A stretch of DNA of 32,591 bases, from assembly GCA_020846255.1 (NCBI GenBank), contig JADLEH010000406.1, positions 1-32,591 on the forward strand, given 5' to 3'. The notes beneath the pieces were generated by a model. It did no database searches and was not told the origin of the DNA. It saw only the letters and a list, made by a program, of their open reading frames with translations. A program made the translations under genes and the position numbers. Below are positions 1 through 8,770 of the stretch, piece by piece. Every line of letters starts with the position of its first letter. Position 1 is the first letter of the stretch. Source of the stretch: Propionibacteriaceae bacterium. GTDB lineage: Bacteria > Actinomycetota > Actinomycetes > Propionibacteriales > Propionibacteriaceae.

Positions 1-2
1 CG

Positions 3-224
3 AAGCCGGCCGCCGACCTCTACCTCGCCGCCTGCCGGCTGCTCGGCGCCGACCCGGGAGCCAGCATCGCCTTCGAGGACACCGAGACCGGGGTAGCCGC
101 AGCCCGGGCCGCCGGGATGCTGGTCGTGGGGGTGCCGACCCTCTCACCTGAGGGCTTCCCCGCCGACCTGGTGGTGTCGAGCCTCGCCGACCCCCGCCTG
201 CTCGCCTGGGCCCGCTCGCTCTAG
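3..224 (+). CDS. HAD-family hydrolase, C-terminal fragment (5' truncated by window edge)
   Basis: Open frame from the window start: KPAADLYLAACRLLGADPGASIAFEDTETGVAAARAAGMLVVGVPT..., the HAD motif III/IV region (KPxxD, FEDTxxGVxAAxAAGM); stop TAG at 222-224. Confidence 0.8.
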   Translation, partial: KPAADLYLAACRLLGADPGASIAFEDTETGVAAARAAGMLVVGVPTLSPEGFPADLVVSSLADPRLLAWARSL

Positions 225-304
225 CCGTCGCCACCTCCGGCCGGGCGGCCCCTTGCCCCCGGCTCCCGGCCTGTTGGCGGGTGGGAGCCGTGGAAACGGA
301 ATAG

Positions 305-332
305 TTAGCTTGGCTAATGAGATAGGCTAAGC
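305..332. promoter_or_regulatory. Candidate MarR operator: TTAGC-TTG-GCTAA inverted repeat plus a GGCTAA half-site
   Basis: Perfect 5-bp arms at 305-309 and 313-317, further GGCTAA at 325-330, immediately upstream of the MarR ATG at 336. Confidence 0.5.
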
Positions 333-335
333 ATC

Positions 336-758
336 ATGACAACGGATGCCCTGCCCGACCTCGCCAGCGACCTGCGGATCGCCTGCCAGCGGATCAGTCG
401 GCGCGTCCGGTTCGAGTCCAGCTCGGAGCTTGCCCCGCACCTGGTGAGCGCGCTGGCGAACCTTCGCCACGGCCCGCTGACCCCGGGTGAGCTGGCCGAG
501 ATCGAACGGATCAGCGCCCCGAGCATGACCAAGACCATCAACTGCCTGGTGGAGCGCGGGCTGGTTTCCCGCGACGACCATCCCAGCGACGGGCGCTCCA
601 AGGTGCTCACGCTGACCGCCGACGGCGAGGCGGTGCTCGATCGCACCGCCCGCGCCCGCGATGACTGGATGGTTCGTCAGCTCCAGGGGCTCTCCGGAGA
701 GGAAATCGCCTTGCTGAACGACGCCACAGCCGTGCTGAACCGGGTGGTCGGGCGGTGA
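336..758 (+). CDS. MarR-family transcriptional regulator
   Basis: 140 aa; LTPGELAEIERISAPSMTKTINCLVERGLVSRDDHPSDGRSKVLTLTADGEAVL is a typical MarR wHTH and wing. Confidence 0.9.
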   Translation: MTTDALPDLASDLRIACQRISRRVRFESSSELAPHLVSALANLRHGPLTPGELAEIERISAPSMTKTINCLVERGLVSRDDHPSDGRSKVLTLTADGEAVLDRTARARDDWMVRQLQGLSGEEIALLNDATAVLNRVVGR

Positions 759-2041
759 GCGCTGCGACCCTGGAGCGGGTGCCTATGTTCTCCTCGATGG
801 GCATCCGCAACTACCGGCTCTTCTGGACCGGCGGCTTCGTCTCCAACATCGGTACCTGGATGGCCCGCGTCGCCCAGGACTGGCTGGTGCTCACCGTCCT
901 GACCAACAACTCCGCCGTCGCCCTCGGGATCGTCACCGGCCTGCAGTTCCTGCCGACGGCCCTGCTCGCCCCCTGGGCCGGCTCGATGGCCGACCGCTTC
1001 CCCAAGCGCAAGGTCCTGATCGCCACCCAGGCCGGGCTCGCCGTCACCGGCGCAGTCCTCGCCGTGCTCGTGCTGGGCGGGTGGGTCACGCTGTGGCAGG
1101 TCTACCTGCTGGCGACCCTGCAGGGCATCGCTGCCGCCTTCGACGGCCCGGCGCGGCAGGCTTTCGCGCCCGAGATGGTGCCCCAGCACCTGATCGCCAA
1201 CTCGGTCGGCCTGAACACCACGTCGTTCCACACCGCGCGGCTGATCGGCCCGGCCGTCGCCGGCCTGACCATCGCCTGGTGGGGGGTCGGTCCGGCCCTG
1301 ATGCTGAATGCGCTCAGCTTCCTCGCCGTGCTGGTCGCCCTCGCCCTGATGGATTCCAGCCAGCTCACCCCGGCGCCGGTCTCGGCGAAGCGGGGGTCGA
1401 TCCGGGAGGGCATCAGGTACGTGCGCAACCGGCCGGACATCCTGATCGTGATGTTCCTCGTGTTCATGCTCGGCACCTTCGGCCTGAACTTCCAGCTCAC
1501 GAACTCGTTGATGGCCACTGCTGTGTTCAAGGTCGGGCCGGAACAGTTCGGGCTGATGGGCTCCATCCTTGCGATCGGCTCGCTGAGCGCCGGGCTGCTG
1601 GCCGCCCGCCGCACCCAGATCCGGCTGCGGCTGATCCTGGCTGCGCTGGCCGGGTTCGCCCTGTGCATGGCGCTGCTGACCATCGCCGGGAACTACTACG
1701 TCTACGTCCTCATCCTGCTGCCCACCGGCCTGTTCGCCCTGACGGTGATGACGGCGGCCAACACCTCCGTCCAGATGGCCGTCGACCCGGCGATGCGGGG
1801 TCGGGTGATGGCCCTCTACATGGCGATCTTCCTCGGCGGCACCCCCATCGGTGCGCCGGTGATCGGCTGGATCGGCGATGCTTGGGGACCGCGCTGGACG
1901 ATCGCCATGGGTGCGGTTGCCTGTGGCCTCGCCGTCCTCGGCGCAGCGCTCTACGTGTTGCGGGACAACGGTTGGGACTGGCCCTGGCACCGCAGCGCGG
2001 ACCCCAACGGCGTCCTGGAAGTGCCGGACGAGGCCCGCTGA
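755..2041 (+). CDS. MFS transporter
   Basis: 428 aa multi-TM protein with the MFS loop motif GSMADRFPKRKVLI; 4-bp overlap with the MarR gene. Confidence 0.9.
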   Translation: MSAATLERVPMFSSMGIRNYRLFWTGGFVSNIGTWMARVAQDWLVLTVLTNNSAVALGIVTGLQFLPTALLAPWAGSMADRFPKRKVLIATQAGLAVTGAVLAVLVLGGWVTLWQVYLLATLQGIAAAFDGPARQAFAPEMVPQHLIANSVGLNTTSFHTARLIGPAVAGLTIAWWGVGPALMLNALSFLAVLVALALMDSSQLTPAPVSAKRGSIREGIRYVRNRPDILIVMFLVFMLGTFGLNFQLTNSLMATAVFKVGPEQFGLMGSILAIGSLSAGLLAARRTQIRLRLILAALAGFALCMALLTIAGNYYVYVLILLPTGLFALTVMTAANTSVQMAVDPAMRGRVMALYMAIFLGGTPIGAPVIGWIGDAWGPRWTIAMGAVACGLAVLGAALYVLRDNGWDWPWHRSADPNGVLEVPDEAR

Positions 2042-2082
2042 GCTCGAGGTCCCCGGTCGGCCCGGGACCTCCTTGGCTCAGC
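2037..2082. terminator. Bidirectional hairpin terminator between convergent genes
   Basis: Inner perfect arms GAGGTCCC (2046-2053)/GGGACCTC (2064-2071), outer perfect arms GCTGAGC (2037-2043)/GCTCAGC (2076-2082); spans both stop codons. Confidence 0.55.
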
Positions 2083-3763
2083 CGTGGTCGGCGAGGAACT
2101 TCTCCCGGACTTCCTTGCGCAGCACCTTGCCGAGCATCGAGCGTGGCAGGTCGTTCAGCGACACGATCTGGCGGGGCACCTTGTAGCCGGCGAGCCGTTC
2201 GCGGCTGTAGTCGCGCAGGGCCGCCTCGTCCAGCCGCGCTCCCTGCCGGAGCGTGACCACGGCGGCGACGCTCTCGCCACCGGATGGTGCCGGCACCCCG
2301 ATCACCGCGGCGTCGGTGATGTCCGGGTGCCCGCGCAGCACGCCCTCCACCTCGGAGGGGGAGACGTTGAAGCCGCCGGTGATGATCAGTTCCTTGACCC
2401 GGTCGACGATGGTGGTGAACCCGTCGGCGTCGACCGTGACCAGGTCGCCGGTGCGCAGCCAGCCGCCCGGCAGCAGCGCCTTCTCGGTCTCCTCCGGGTT
2501 GTTCCAGTAGCCAGAGAACACCTGCGGTCCCTTGATCAGCAGCTCGCCCCGCTCACCGCTGCCGACCTCCCGGCCGGGATCAGCTGGGTCGACCACGCGC
2601 ATGTGGGTGCTCGGGAACGGGACCCCGATGGTGCCGGGCCGCCGGCTGGGATGGAACGGGTTGCCGAGGCAGACCGGTGAGGCCTCGGTCATGCCGTAGC
2701 CCTCTACCAGCAGGCCGCCGGAGACGCTCTCCCAGAGCTCCACGACCGCGTCCGGCAGGTTCATGGCCCCGGAGATGCAGTACTTGGCCGAGCGCAGGCT
2801 GACGCCGCGCTCCTTGGCCCGGTTGGCCGTTGCCTGGTAGATCGGCGGTACGGCGCAGTAGACCGTCGGCGGCGACTTCCTGGCCGCGTCCAGCACGAGG
2901 TCGACGTCGAAGGAGGGGAAGATCACCAGCCGCGCCTGCTTGAGGATGCCGTAGGTGAGGAACAGGGTCATGCCGAAGGCGTGGAACATCGGCAGGATCG
3001 CGTAGAAGACCTCCTTGCGGTACTGCGCCCCGTGCATCCAGGCCTCGCCCTGGCGGGCGTTGCTGAACAGGTTGAAGTGGCTGAGCATCGCGCCCTTGGG
3101 CACGCCGGTGGTGCCGGACGTGTACTGGATCACCGCCAGGTCGCGCACGCCCGGGCGGGGGTGGCCCGGGGCGATCGGCGGCGCGGCGAGGAACTGCTCC
3201 CAGCTGACGGTTCCCGGCGCCGGCTGGGTGAGCCGGTCCCGGGTGGCCCGAAGCTTGGGCACAGGTAGTTGCAGCGCGAGCCGTTTCAGGGTCGGGAAGG
3301 CCTTCAGCAGGTTGACGGAGATGATGCGCTCGAGGGCGAGGTCGTCGGGGAGGGCGCGGAGCTTGGCCACGGCGACGTCCCAGCAGATCGCGACCCGGGC
3401 GGCGTGGTCCTCGAACATGTGTCGCAGCTCACGCTCGGTGTAGAGCGGGTTGTGCTCTACCACCACGGCGCCGATTCGGAGCACAGCGTAGAAGGCGACC
3501 ACGTGCTGGGGGCAGTTCGGAAGCACAATGGCCACCCGGTCGCCGGCCTGCACCCCGAGCCGCCGAAGCCCTTCGGCAGCCCGGGCGATCTGGTCGCCGA
3601 GCTCGGCGTAGGTGGTCGTCCGGCCGAAGAACTCGGTGGCAACCGAGCTGCCGGCCTCGGCGACCGAGCGCTCGTACAGCGCGACCAGGGACTCCGTGGG
3701 CAGGTCGATCTCGTCCGGGACCCCCGGCTGGTAGTGCCTGGTCCAGGGAGTCTCAGTGTTCAC
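2078..3763 (-). CDS. AMP-dependent synthetase / long-chain fatty-acid-CoA ligase
   Basis: 561 aa; YTSGTTGVPKGAMLSH, GYGMTEASPV, GWLRTGDLVTVDADGFTTIVDRVKELI motifs of the ANL superfamily. Confidence 0.92.
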   Translation of the reverse strand: MNTETPWTRHYQPGVPDEIDLPTESLVALYERSVAEAGSSVATEFFGRTTTYAELGDQIARAAEGLRRLGVQAGDRVAIVLPNCPQHVVAFYAVLRIGAVVVEHNPLYTERELRHMFEDHAARVAICWDVAVAKLRALPDDLALERIISVNLLKAFPTLKRLALQLPVPKLRATRDRLTQPAPGTVSWEQFLAAPPIAPGHPRPGVRDLAVIQYTSGTTGVPKGAMLSHFNLFSNARQGEAWMHGAQYRKEVFYAILPMFHAFGMTLFLTYGILKQARLVIFPSFDVDLVLDAARKSPPTVYCAVPPIYQATANRAKERGVSLRSAKYCISGAMNLPDAVVELWESVSGGLLVEGYGMTEASPVCLGNPFHPSRRPGTIGVPFPSTHMRVVDPADPGREVGSGERGELLIKGPQVFSGYWNNPEETEKALLPGGWLRTGDLVTVDADGFTTIVDRVKELIITGGFNVSPSEVEGVLRGHPDITDAAVIGVPAPSGGESVAAVVTLRQGARLDEAALRDYSRERLAGYKVPRQIVSLNDLPRSMLGKVLRKEVREKFLADHG

Positions 3764-3837
3764 GTCCCGACCTTAGGGGAAGCCGACCCCCCGCCAGCGG
3801 GTTTTCCGGCCAACGCCGGAATCGTCATCAACCAGCC

Positions 3838-3908
3838 CCGCACAAACGGGGACAGTCCCCGTTCGTGCGGACTCCAGCACACAAGGGGACTGTCCCCTTT
3901 CGTGTCGC
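3838..3908. repeat. Two adjacent REP-like palindromes sharing GGGGAC-N-GTCCCC cores
   Basis: CCGCACAAACGGGGAC-A-GTCCCCGTTCGTGCGG (3838-3870, one mismatch) and GCACACAAGGGGAC-T-GTCCCCTTTCGTGTCGC (about 3877-3908) in the intergenic region. Confidence 0.6.
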
Positions 3909-3992
3909 GGCCGCGCGACGCAGCCGCCCGGACGGTCGCCGCCGGGCTGTGTCCGACACCGGTACTAGCATGAGCGGGCGAGGGGAGGCGGG

Positions 3993-4562
3993 ATGGGCGA
4001 ACGTTGCGGCTGGAGCGGCACTGACCCGCTGTACGTCGCCTACCACGACGAGGAGTGGGGGGTGCCCGAGCATGACTCCCGGGCGCTCTACGAGAAGCTG
4101 ATCCTCGACGGCTTCCAGGCCGGCCTGTCCTGGTACACGATCCTGCGCAAGCGGGAGAACTTCCGTTCGGCCTTCGCCGGCTTCGATCCGGACGTGATCG
4201 CGGGGTGGGGCGAGGCCGAGGTCGAGAGGCTGCTCGCGGACGCCGGGATCGTGCGGCACCGGGGCAAGATCGAAGCAGCCATCACCAACGCCCGGGCCTG
4301 GCAGCGGATCGAAGCGGCTGACGGCTTCAGTGACTTCATCTGGAGCGCCTTCCCCGGCGCCCCGCAGCAGCACGCGTTCACCGAACTCGGCCAGATCCCG
4401 GCAACCAGCCCGGAAGGGGACGCCCTCTCCAAACGGCTGAAGCAGGCCGGTTTCCGGTTCTGCGGGCCGACGATCGTCTACGCCTTCGCCCAGGCCGTCG
4501 GCCTGGTCAACGACCACCTGACCAGCTGCCCCGAGTACGACCGCCGCGCAGCCCTGGCATGA
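3993..4562 (+). CDS. tag: DNA-3-methyladenine glycosylase I
   Basis: MGERCGWSGTDPLYVAYHDEEWGVPEHDSRALYEKLILDGFQAGLSWYTILRKRENFRSAF is characteristic of Tag. Confidence 0.95.
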   Translation: MGERCGWSGTDPLYVAYHDEEWGVPEHDSRALYEKLILDGFQAGLSWYTILRKRENFRSAFAGFDPDVIAGWGEAEVERLLADAGIVRHRGKIEAAITNARAWQRIEAADGFSDFIWSAFPGAPQQHAFTELGQIPATSPEGDALSKRLKQAGFRFCGPTIVYAFAQAVGLVNDHLTSCPEYDRRAALA

Positions 4563-5416
4563 AGCAGCTGCCCGCCTGGTTGAGTCCGGTCTGGCTCGTG
4601 CTCGGGTCGATCGTCACCGTGCAGGTCGGGGCCGCCTTCGCCAAGTCGCTGTTCGGCCTCGCCGATCCCACCGCTGTGGCCTGGCTGCGGATGGCGGTGG
4701 CTGCCCTCATCTTCTGGGTGGTCGCCCGGCCGCGGCTGCGCGGGCGGACCTGGCCCGAGTGGCGGGTGGTGATCGGCTACGGCATCACGCTGGCGACCAT
4801 GAACTGGGCGATCTACCAGTCGTTCGCCCGGATCCCGATCGGGCTCGCCGTCACCATCGAGTTCCTCGGCCCGCTGGGCATAGCCCTGTTCGGGTCGCGC
4901 CGCGCCCGGGACCTGCTCTGGGTCGGGCTCGCGGCCGCCGGCGTGGCGCTGCTCGGGGTCTTCCCGACCACCGTCGACTGGGTCGGGGTCGGGTTCGCCC
5001 TGCTGGCCGGCGCCGCCTGGGCCGGCTACATCCTGCTCTCCGGGCCGACGGGAGCCGCCTGGGAGGGTGTGACCGGAGTGACCGTCGGCAGCCTCGTCGG
5101 CGCCCTGGTGTTCCTCGTCCCCGGCCTGCTGGCCGGCGGGTCGGCCCTTTGGCAGCCCCGGGTGGCGCTGCTGGCCGTTGCCGTCGGCGTGCTGAGCTCG
5201 GTCATCCCGTACGGGCTGGAGATGATCGCCCGCCGCCGGATCCCGGCATCGGTGTTCGGCATCCTGATGAGCCTCGAACCCGCCGCGGCAGCCCTGGCGG
5301 GCCTGCTCCTGCTCGGCGAACAGCTCGGCTGGGTTGAGCTGGTGGCGATGGGCTGCGTGATCGTCGCCAGCGCCGGCTCGACCCGCGCACTTTCGACGGC
5401 ACCGGCCCCGAACTAG
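4559..5416 (+). CDS. EamA/RhtA-family (DMT) transporter
   Basis: 285 aa, about 10 TM segments, EamA-like repeats; 4-bp overlap with tag. Confidence 0.85.
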   Translation: MKQLPAWLSPVWLVLGSIVTVQVGAAFAKSLFGLADPTAVAWLRMAVAALIFWVVARPRLRGRTWPEWRVVIGYGITLATMNWAIYQSFARIPIGLAVTIEFLGPLGIALFGSRRARDLLWVGLAAAGVALLGVFPTTVDWVGVGFALLAGAAWAGYILLSGPTGAAWEGVTGVTVGSLVGALVFLVPGLLAGGSALWQPRVALLAVAVGVLSSVIPYGLEMIARRRIPASVFGILMSLEPAAAALAGLLLLGEQLGWVELVAMGCVIVASAGSTRALSTAPAPN

Positions 5417-5425
5417 CCTCGGACC

Positions 5426-5764
5426 TCAGGCGGGTTCGGCCCGGAGCTCCCGACCGCCGCTGCCGACCTCGATCCGGGTGACCGCAACGGTGTCGTCGAG
5501 GATGGCCGGCAGGGCCGCACAATCGAGGGTGAAGGGCGGCTGCTGCCCGGTTCGCCGGGCGGTGCGGGTGACAATGTGGGTGATCTCCCCGGCCAGCTCG
5601 GACTCGACCATGGTGGCGATCGACGTCCACGCGCCGGAGTCACGTGCGGCGGCCCTCGCGATCTCGGTGAGCCGGACGGTCGCCAGCACGCCGGGGAAGC
5701 CGATCACCTGCTCCCGGCCCGATCGCAGGTCCTCGAGTTCGACAGTGATCATCGCGTCCACCAC
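5426..5764 (-). CDS. Hypothetical protein, 112 aa
   Basis: ORF fills the space between flanking genes; GTG start at 5764 or ATG at 5752; no family recognised. Confidence 0.55.
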   Translation of the reverse strand: MVDAMITVELEDLRSGREQVIGFPGVLATVRLTEIARAAARDSGAWTSIATMVESELAGEITHIVTRTARRTGQQPPFTLDCAALPAILDDTVAVTRIEVGSGGRELRAEPA

Positions 5765-5862
5765 CTGGTGCCGTCGGTGCTGCTCCTACTGATCACGGTA
5801 GTCAGCACCGCACTGCTCCGCAGCGGTTCCGGCCAGCTCGGCAGGAATCCCCGGTCCCCGGG

Positions 5863-6747
5863 TCAGGTGGGCAGGATGCCCATCGGCGAGGGGCTGCGGA
5901 CGCCGGCCCTGGCGAGCGCCGTGAGGCTGCGCTCCAGCAGCGTCCGCTGCAGCCCCCAGTGCTGGTTGGGGGCGGTCTTCGCCATCATCCGGATGCTCAT
6001 CGTGTTGGCCGTCACGGCGTTCACGCCGGCGACGGCCGGCTTCTCCAGCAACACGTCGGCGTAGGCCGGGTCGGCGTCGATGGCTGCCGCCACCTCCTCG
6101 AGGATGGCGATCACCTTGCCGGCGTCCTCGTCGTAGGCCACCGGGACGTCGATGATCGCCGTCGACCAGCCCTGGCTCTGGTTGCCGAGCTTCAGGATCT
6201 CCCCGTTGCGGACGTACCAGACGGTGCCGGTGGCGTCCCTGACCTTGGTGACGCGCAACCCGACGTCCTCCACCGTGCCGCGGACCTCGCCGGTGTCGAT
6301 CAGGTCGCCGACCCCGTACTGGTCCTCCATGATCATGAAGATCCCGGAGAGGAAGTCCTTCACCAGGCTCTGTGCACCGAAGGCGAGGGCGATGCCGCCG
6401 ACGCCTGCCGAGGCGAGCAGCGGCCCGAGCGGGATCTCGAACACGGCCATCAGCGTGAGCACGAGGATGACCCCGACCACGATCGAGGTGAGGTTCCGCA
6501 GCAGCGCTGACACCGTGGAGATCCGCTGCTCGTAGCGCTCGTTGTCGGCCCCCGTGGCCATCGCCAGGATCCGCTGGGCCCGGGACTCGGGATGCTTGCG
6601 CTGCTGCTCGGCGCGATGGATGGCTGCCTGGGTGCCGAACTTGATGGCGCGCACGATCAGCCAGCGGCCGACCAGGGCGACGAGGACCACCACGGCGATG
6701 GCGATCGGGGTGTCGGGCCAGGTCCAGGGGATGGCGAGTGGGCTCAT
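5863..6747 (-). CDS. MscS-family mechanosensitive ion channel
   Basis: TM region followed by LLASAGVGGIALAFGAQSLVKDFLSGIFMIMEDQYGVGDLIDTGEVRGTVEDVGLRVTKVRD, the MscS TM3/beta domain; start taken at MSPLAIPW. Confidence 0.93.
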   Translation of the reverse strand: MSPLAIPWTWPDTPIAIAVVVLVALVGRWLIVRAIKFGTQAAIHRAEQQRKHPESRAQRILAMATGADNERYEQRISTVSALLRNLTSIVVGVILVLTLMAVFEIPLGPLLASAGVGGIALAFGAQSLVKDFLSGIFMIMEDQYGVGDLIDTGEVRGTVEDVGLRVTKVRDATGTVWYVRNGEILKLGNQSQGWSTAIIDVPVAYDEDAGKVIAILEEVAAAIDADPAYADVLLEKPAVAGVNAVTANTMSIRMMAKTAPNQHWGLQRTLLERSLTALARAGVRSPSPMGILPT

Positions 6748-6860
6748 GGGTCCATTCTGGCCGATGCCGGGCGAACCCCGGGGGAGCGTGGCGGCGAGAT
6801 TGGTCACCCCGGGCCGCTGCCCTACCGCCCGGGCCCGGAATAGCCTGAGGCAGGCAGGTG

Positions 6861-6885
6861 TTTCAAGGGTAGTTGAAAGTACAAC
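6861..6885. promoter_or_regulatory. Overlapping inverted repeats upstream of the LLM oxidoreductase
   Basis: TTTCAA (6861-6866)-GGGTAG-TTGAAA (6873-6878) and GTTG (6872-6875)-AAAGTA-CAAC (6882-6885), directly before the start at 6900. Confidence 0.4.
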
Positions 6886-6899
6886 AATCTGGAGCAGAC

Positions 6900-8078
6900 A
6901 TGCAGCTGGGCATCTTCACCGTCGGCGACATCACCCCGGACCCGACGACCGGTCGCGTTCCCACCGAGCACGAACGGATCCTGGCTGCGGTCGAGATCGC
7001 CAGGAAGGCCGAGGAGATCGGCCTGGACGTCTTCGCGCTCGGCGAGCACCACAACCCGCCCTTCCACCCGAGCTCCCCGACCACGCTGCTGGGCTTCATC
7101 GCCGCCCAGACCTCGAAGCTGATCCTGTCCACGGCCACGACGCTGATCACCACCAACGACCCGGTGAAGATCGCCGAGGACTACTCGGTGCTCCAGCACG
7201 TCTCCGAGGGCCGGGTCGACCTGATGATGGGCCGCGGCAACACCGGCCCGGTCTACCCCTGGTTCGGCCGTGACATCCGGGACGGGATCGCGCTGGCCGT
7301 CGAGAACTACGCCCTGCTCCGCCGGCTCTGGCGGGAGGAGGTCGTGGACTGGGAGGGCAAGTTCCGCACCCCGCTGCAGGGCTTCACCCTCGCCCCGCGT
7401 CCCCTGGACGACGTGCCGCCGTTCGTCTGGCACGGCTCGATCCGCAGCCCGGAAATCGCCGAGCAGGCCGCCTACTACGGCGACGGCTTCTTCCACAACA
7501 ACATCTTCTGGAACCTCTCCCACACCAAGCGCATGGTGAACCTGTACCGCCGCCGCTTCGAGCACCACGGCCACGGCCCGGCGGACACCGCGATCGTCGG
7601 CCTCGGCGGGCAGTTCTTCATGCGTCGCAACAGCCAGGACGCGATCAACGAGTTCCGCCCCTACTTCGACGTTGCCCCGGTCTACGGCTACGGGCCGAGC
7701 CTGGAGGAGTTCATCGCGGAGACTCCGCTCACGGTCGGCTCTCCGCAGCAGGTCCTGGAACGCACCCTCTCCTTCACCGGCGAGGTCGGCCACTACCAGC
7801 GGCAACTCTTCCTGCTCGACCACGCCGGGCTGCCGCTGAAGACCGTGCTGGAGCAGCTCGACCTGCTCGGCGAGATCCTTCCCGACCTCCGCGCCGGCTA
7901 CGCCGAGGGCCGCCCTGCGCACATCCCGGACGCCCCGACGCACGCCTCCCTGCTGGCAGCGAAGTTGCGTTCCGGGCTTGAGGAGGCCCCTGGGGCCGAC
8001 GGCCCGGGGCAGGCGAAGCCGTCGCGGTTGGTCCTTGACACGGTGACCGGCCGCTCCCCGGAACCGAGCCGGCGATGA
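6900..8078 (+). CDS. LLM-class FMN-dependent luciferase-like monooxygenase (CE1758-like)
   Basis: MQLGIFTVGDITPDPTTGRVPTEHERILAAVEIARKAEEIGLDVFALGEHHNPPF; bacterial luciferase-like fold motifs; GGAG upstream of ATG 6900. Confidence 0.88.
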   Translation: MQLGIFTVGDITPDPTTGRVPTEHERILAAVEIARKAEEIGLDVFALGEHHNPPFHPSSPTTLLGFIAAQTSKLILSTATTLITTNDPVKIAEDYSVLQHVSEGRVDLMMGRGNTGPVYPWFGRDIRDGIALAVENYALLRRLWREEVVDWEGKFRTPLQGFTLAPRPLDDVPPFVWHGSIRSPEIAEQAAYYGDGFFHNNIFWNLSHTKRMVNLYRRRFEHHGHGPADTAIVGLGGQFFMRRNSQDAINEFRPYFDVAPVYGYGPSLEEFIAETPLTVGSPQQVLERTLSFTGEVGHYQRQLFLLDHAGLPLKTVLEQLDLLGEILPDLRAGYAEGRPAHIPDAPTHASLLAAKLRSGLEEAPGADGPGQAKPSRLVLDTVTGRSPEPSRR

Positions 8079-8674
8079 TGAAGCTGGTGGTACTGACGGC
8101 CGGCACGGGCAACCCGTCGTCGAGCCGGCTGCTCGGCGAGCGGCTGGCCGACGCCAGCGTGGCGGCCCTGCTCGAACTGGGGGTCCCGGCCGAGGTGGAC
8201 CACATCGAACTGCGCACCCTCGCCGTAGAACTCGCCAATCACCTCGCCACCCGGCTGCCGGGCCAGGCGTTGCGGGCAGCGTTCGACACGGTCTGCGCGG
8301 CCGACGGCGTCATCGCCGTCACCCCGGTGTTCAACGGCTCCTATTCCGGCCTGTTCAAGCTGTTCTTCGACGCGCTTGACGAGGGCGCCATGGCGGGCCG
8401 CCCGGTACTCCTCGGCGCGACGGGGGGCACCGCCCGGCACTCCCTGGTGATCGAGCACGCCATGCTCCCGTTGTTCTACTACCTGAAGGCTCCGGTGGCA
8501 GCGCACCCGGTGTTCGCGGCCACCAAGGACTGGGGCACGGCCGGTGGCAAGCTCGACCGGCGGGTCCGCCGGGCTGCCGAGGCCTTCGCCCTGCTCGTCC
8601 GTGGCGCCGCGCCGGGAAAGGGCGGCGACGACTTCGAGGTCGTCGACTTCGCGGAGTTGCTGGCCGACAAGTAG
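8075..8674 (+). CDS. NADPH-dependent FMN reductase (CE1759-like)
   Basis: MMKLVVLTAGTGNPSSSRLLGERLAD...DGVIAVTPVFNGSYSGLFKLFFDAL; flavodoxin-like; 4-bp overlap with the LLM gene. Confidence 0.88.
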   Translation: MMKLVVLTAGTGNPSSSRLLGERLADASVAALLELGVPAEVDHIELRTLAVELANHLATRLPGQALRAAFDTVCAADGVIAVTPVFNGSYSGLFKLFFDALDEGAMAGRPVLLGATGGTARHSLVIEHAMLPLFYYLKAPVAAHPVFAATKDWGTAGGKLDRRVRRAAEAFALLVRGAAPGKGGDDFEVVDFAELLADK

Positions 8675-8703
8675 GGTCCGGCGGCCGGTCTCCCGAACTC
8701 TGC

Positions 8704-8766
8704 TCAACCGAATGGTTGACCAGCACCCTGACAGTGGGTAGAGTCATGGTCAACCAATCGGTTGAC
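8704..8766. promoter_or_regulatory. Two palindromic operators bracketing a sigma70-like promoter for the ArsR operon
   Basis: TCAACC-GAAT-GGTTGA (8704-8719) and GTCAACC-AATC-GGTTGAC (8749-8766); between them TTGACC (8716-8721), 17-bp spacer, TAGAGT (8739-8744). Confidence 0.65.
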
Positions 8767-8770
8767 AAGG

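Noticed and set aside
677-1990. 437-aa minus-strand ORF opposite MarR/MFS
   Set aside because: Antisense to clear MarR and MFS genes; His/Gly/Asp/Gln-rich low-complexity composition is typical of high-GC shadow ORFs.
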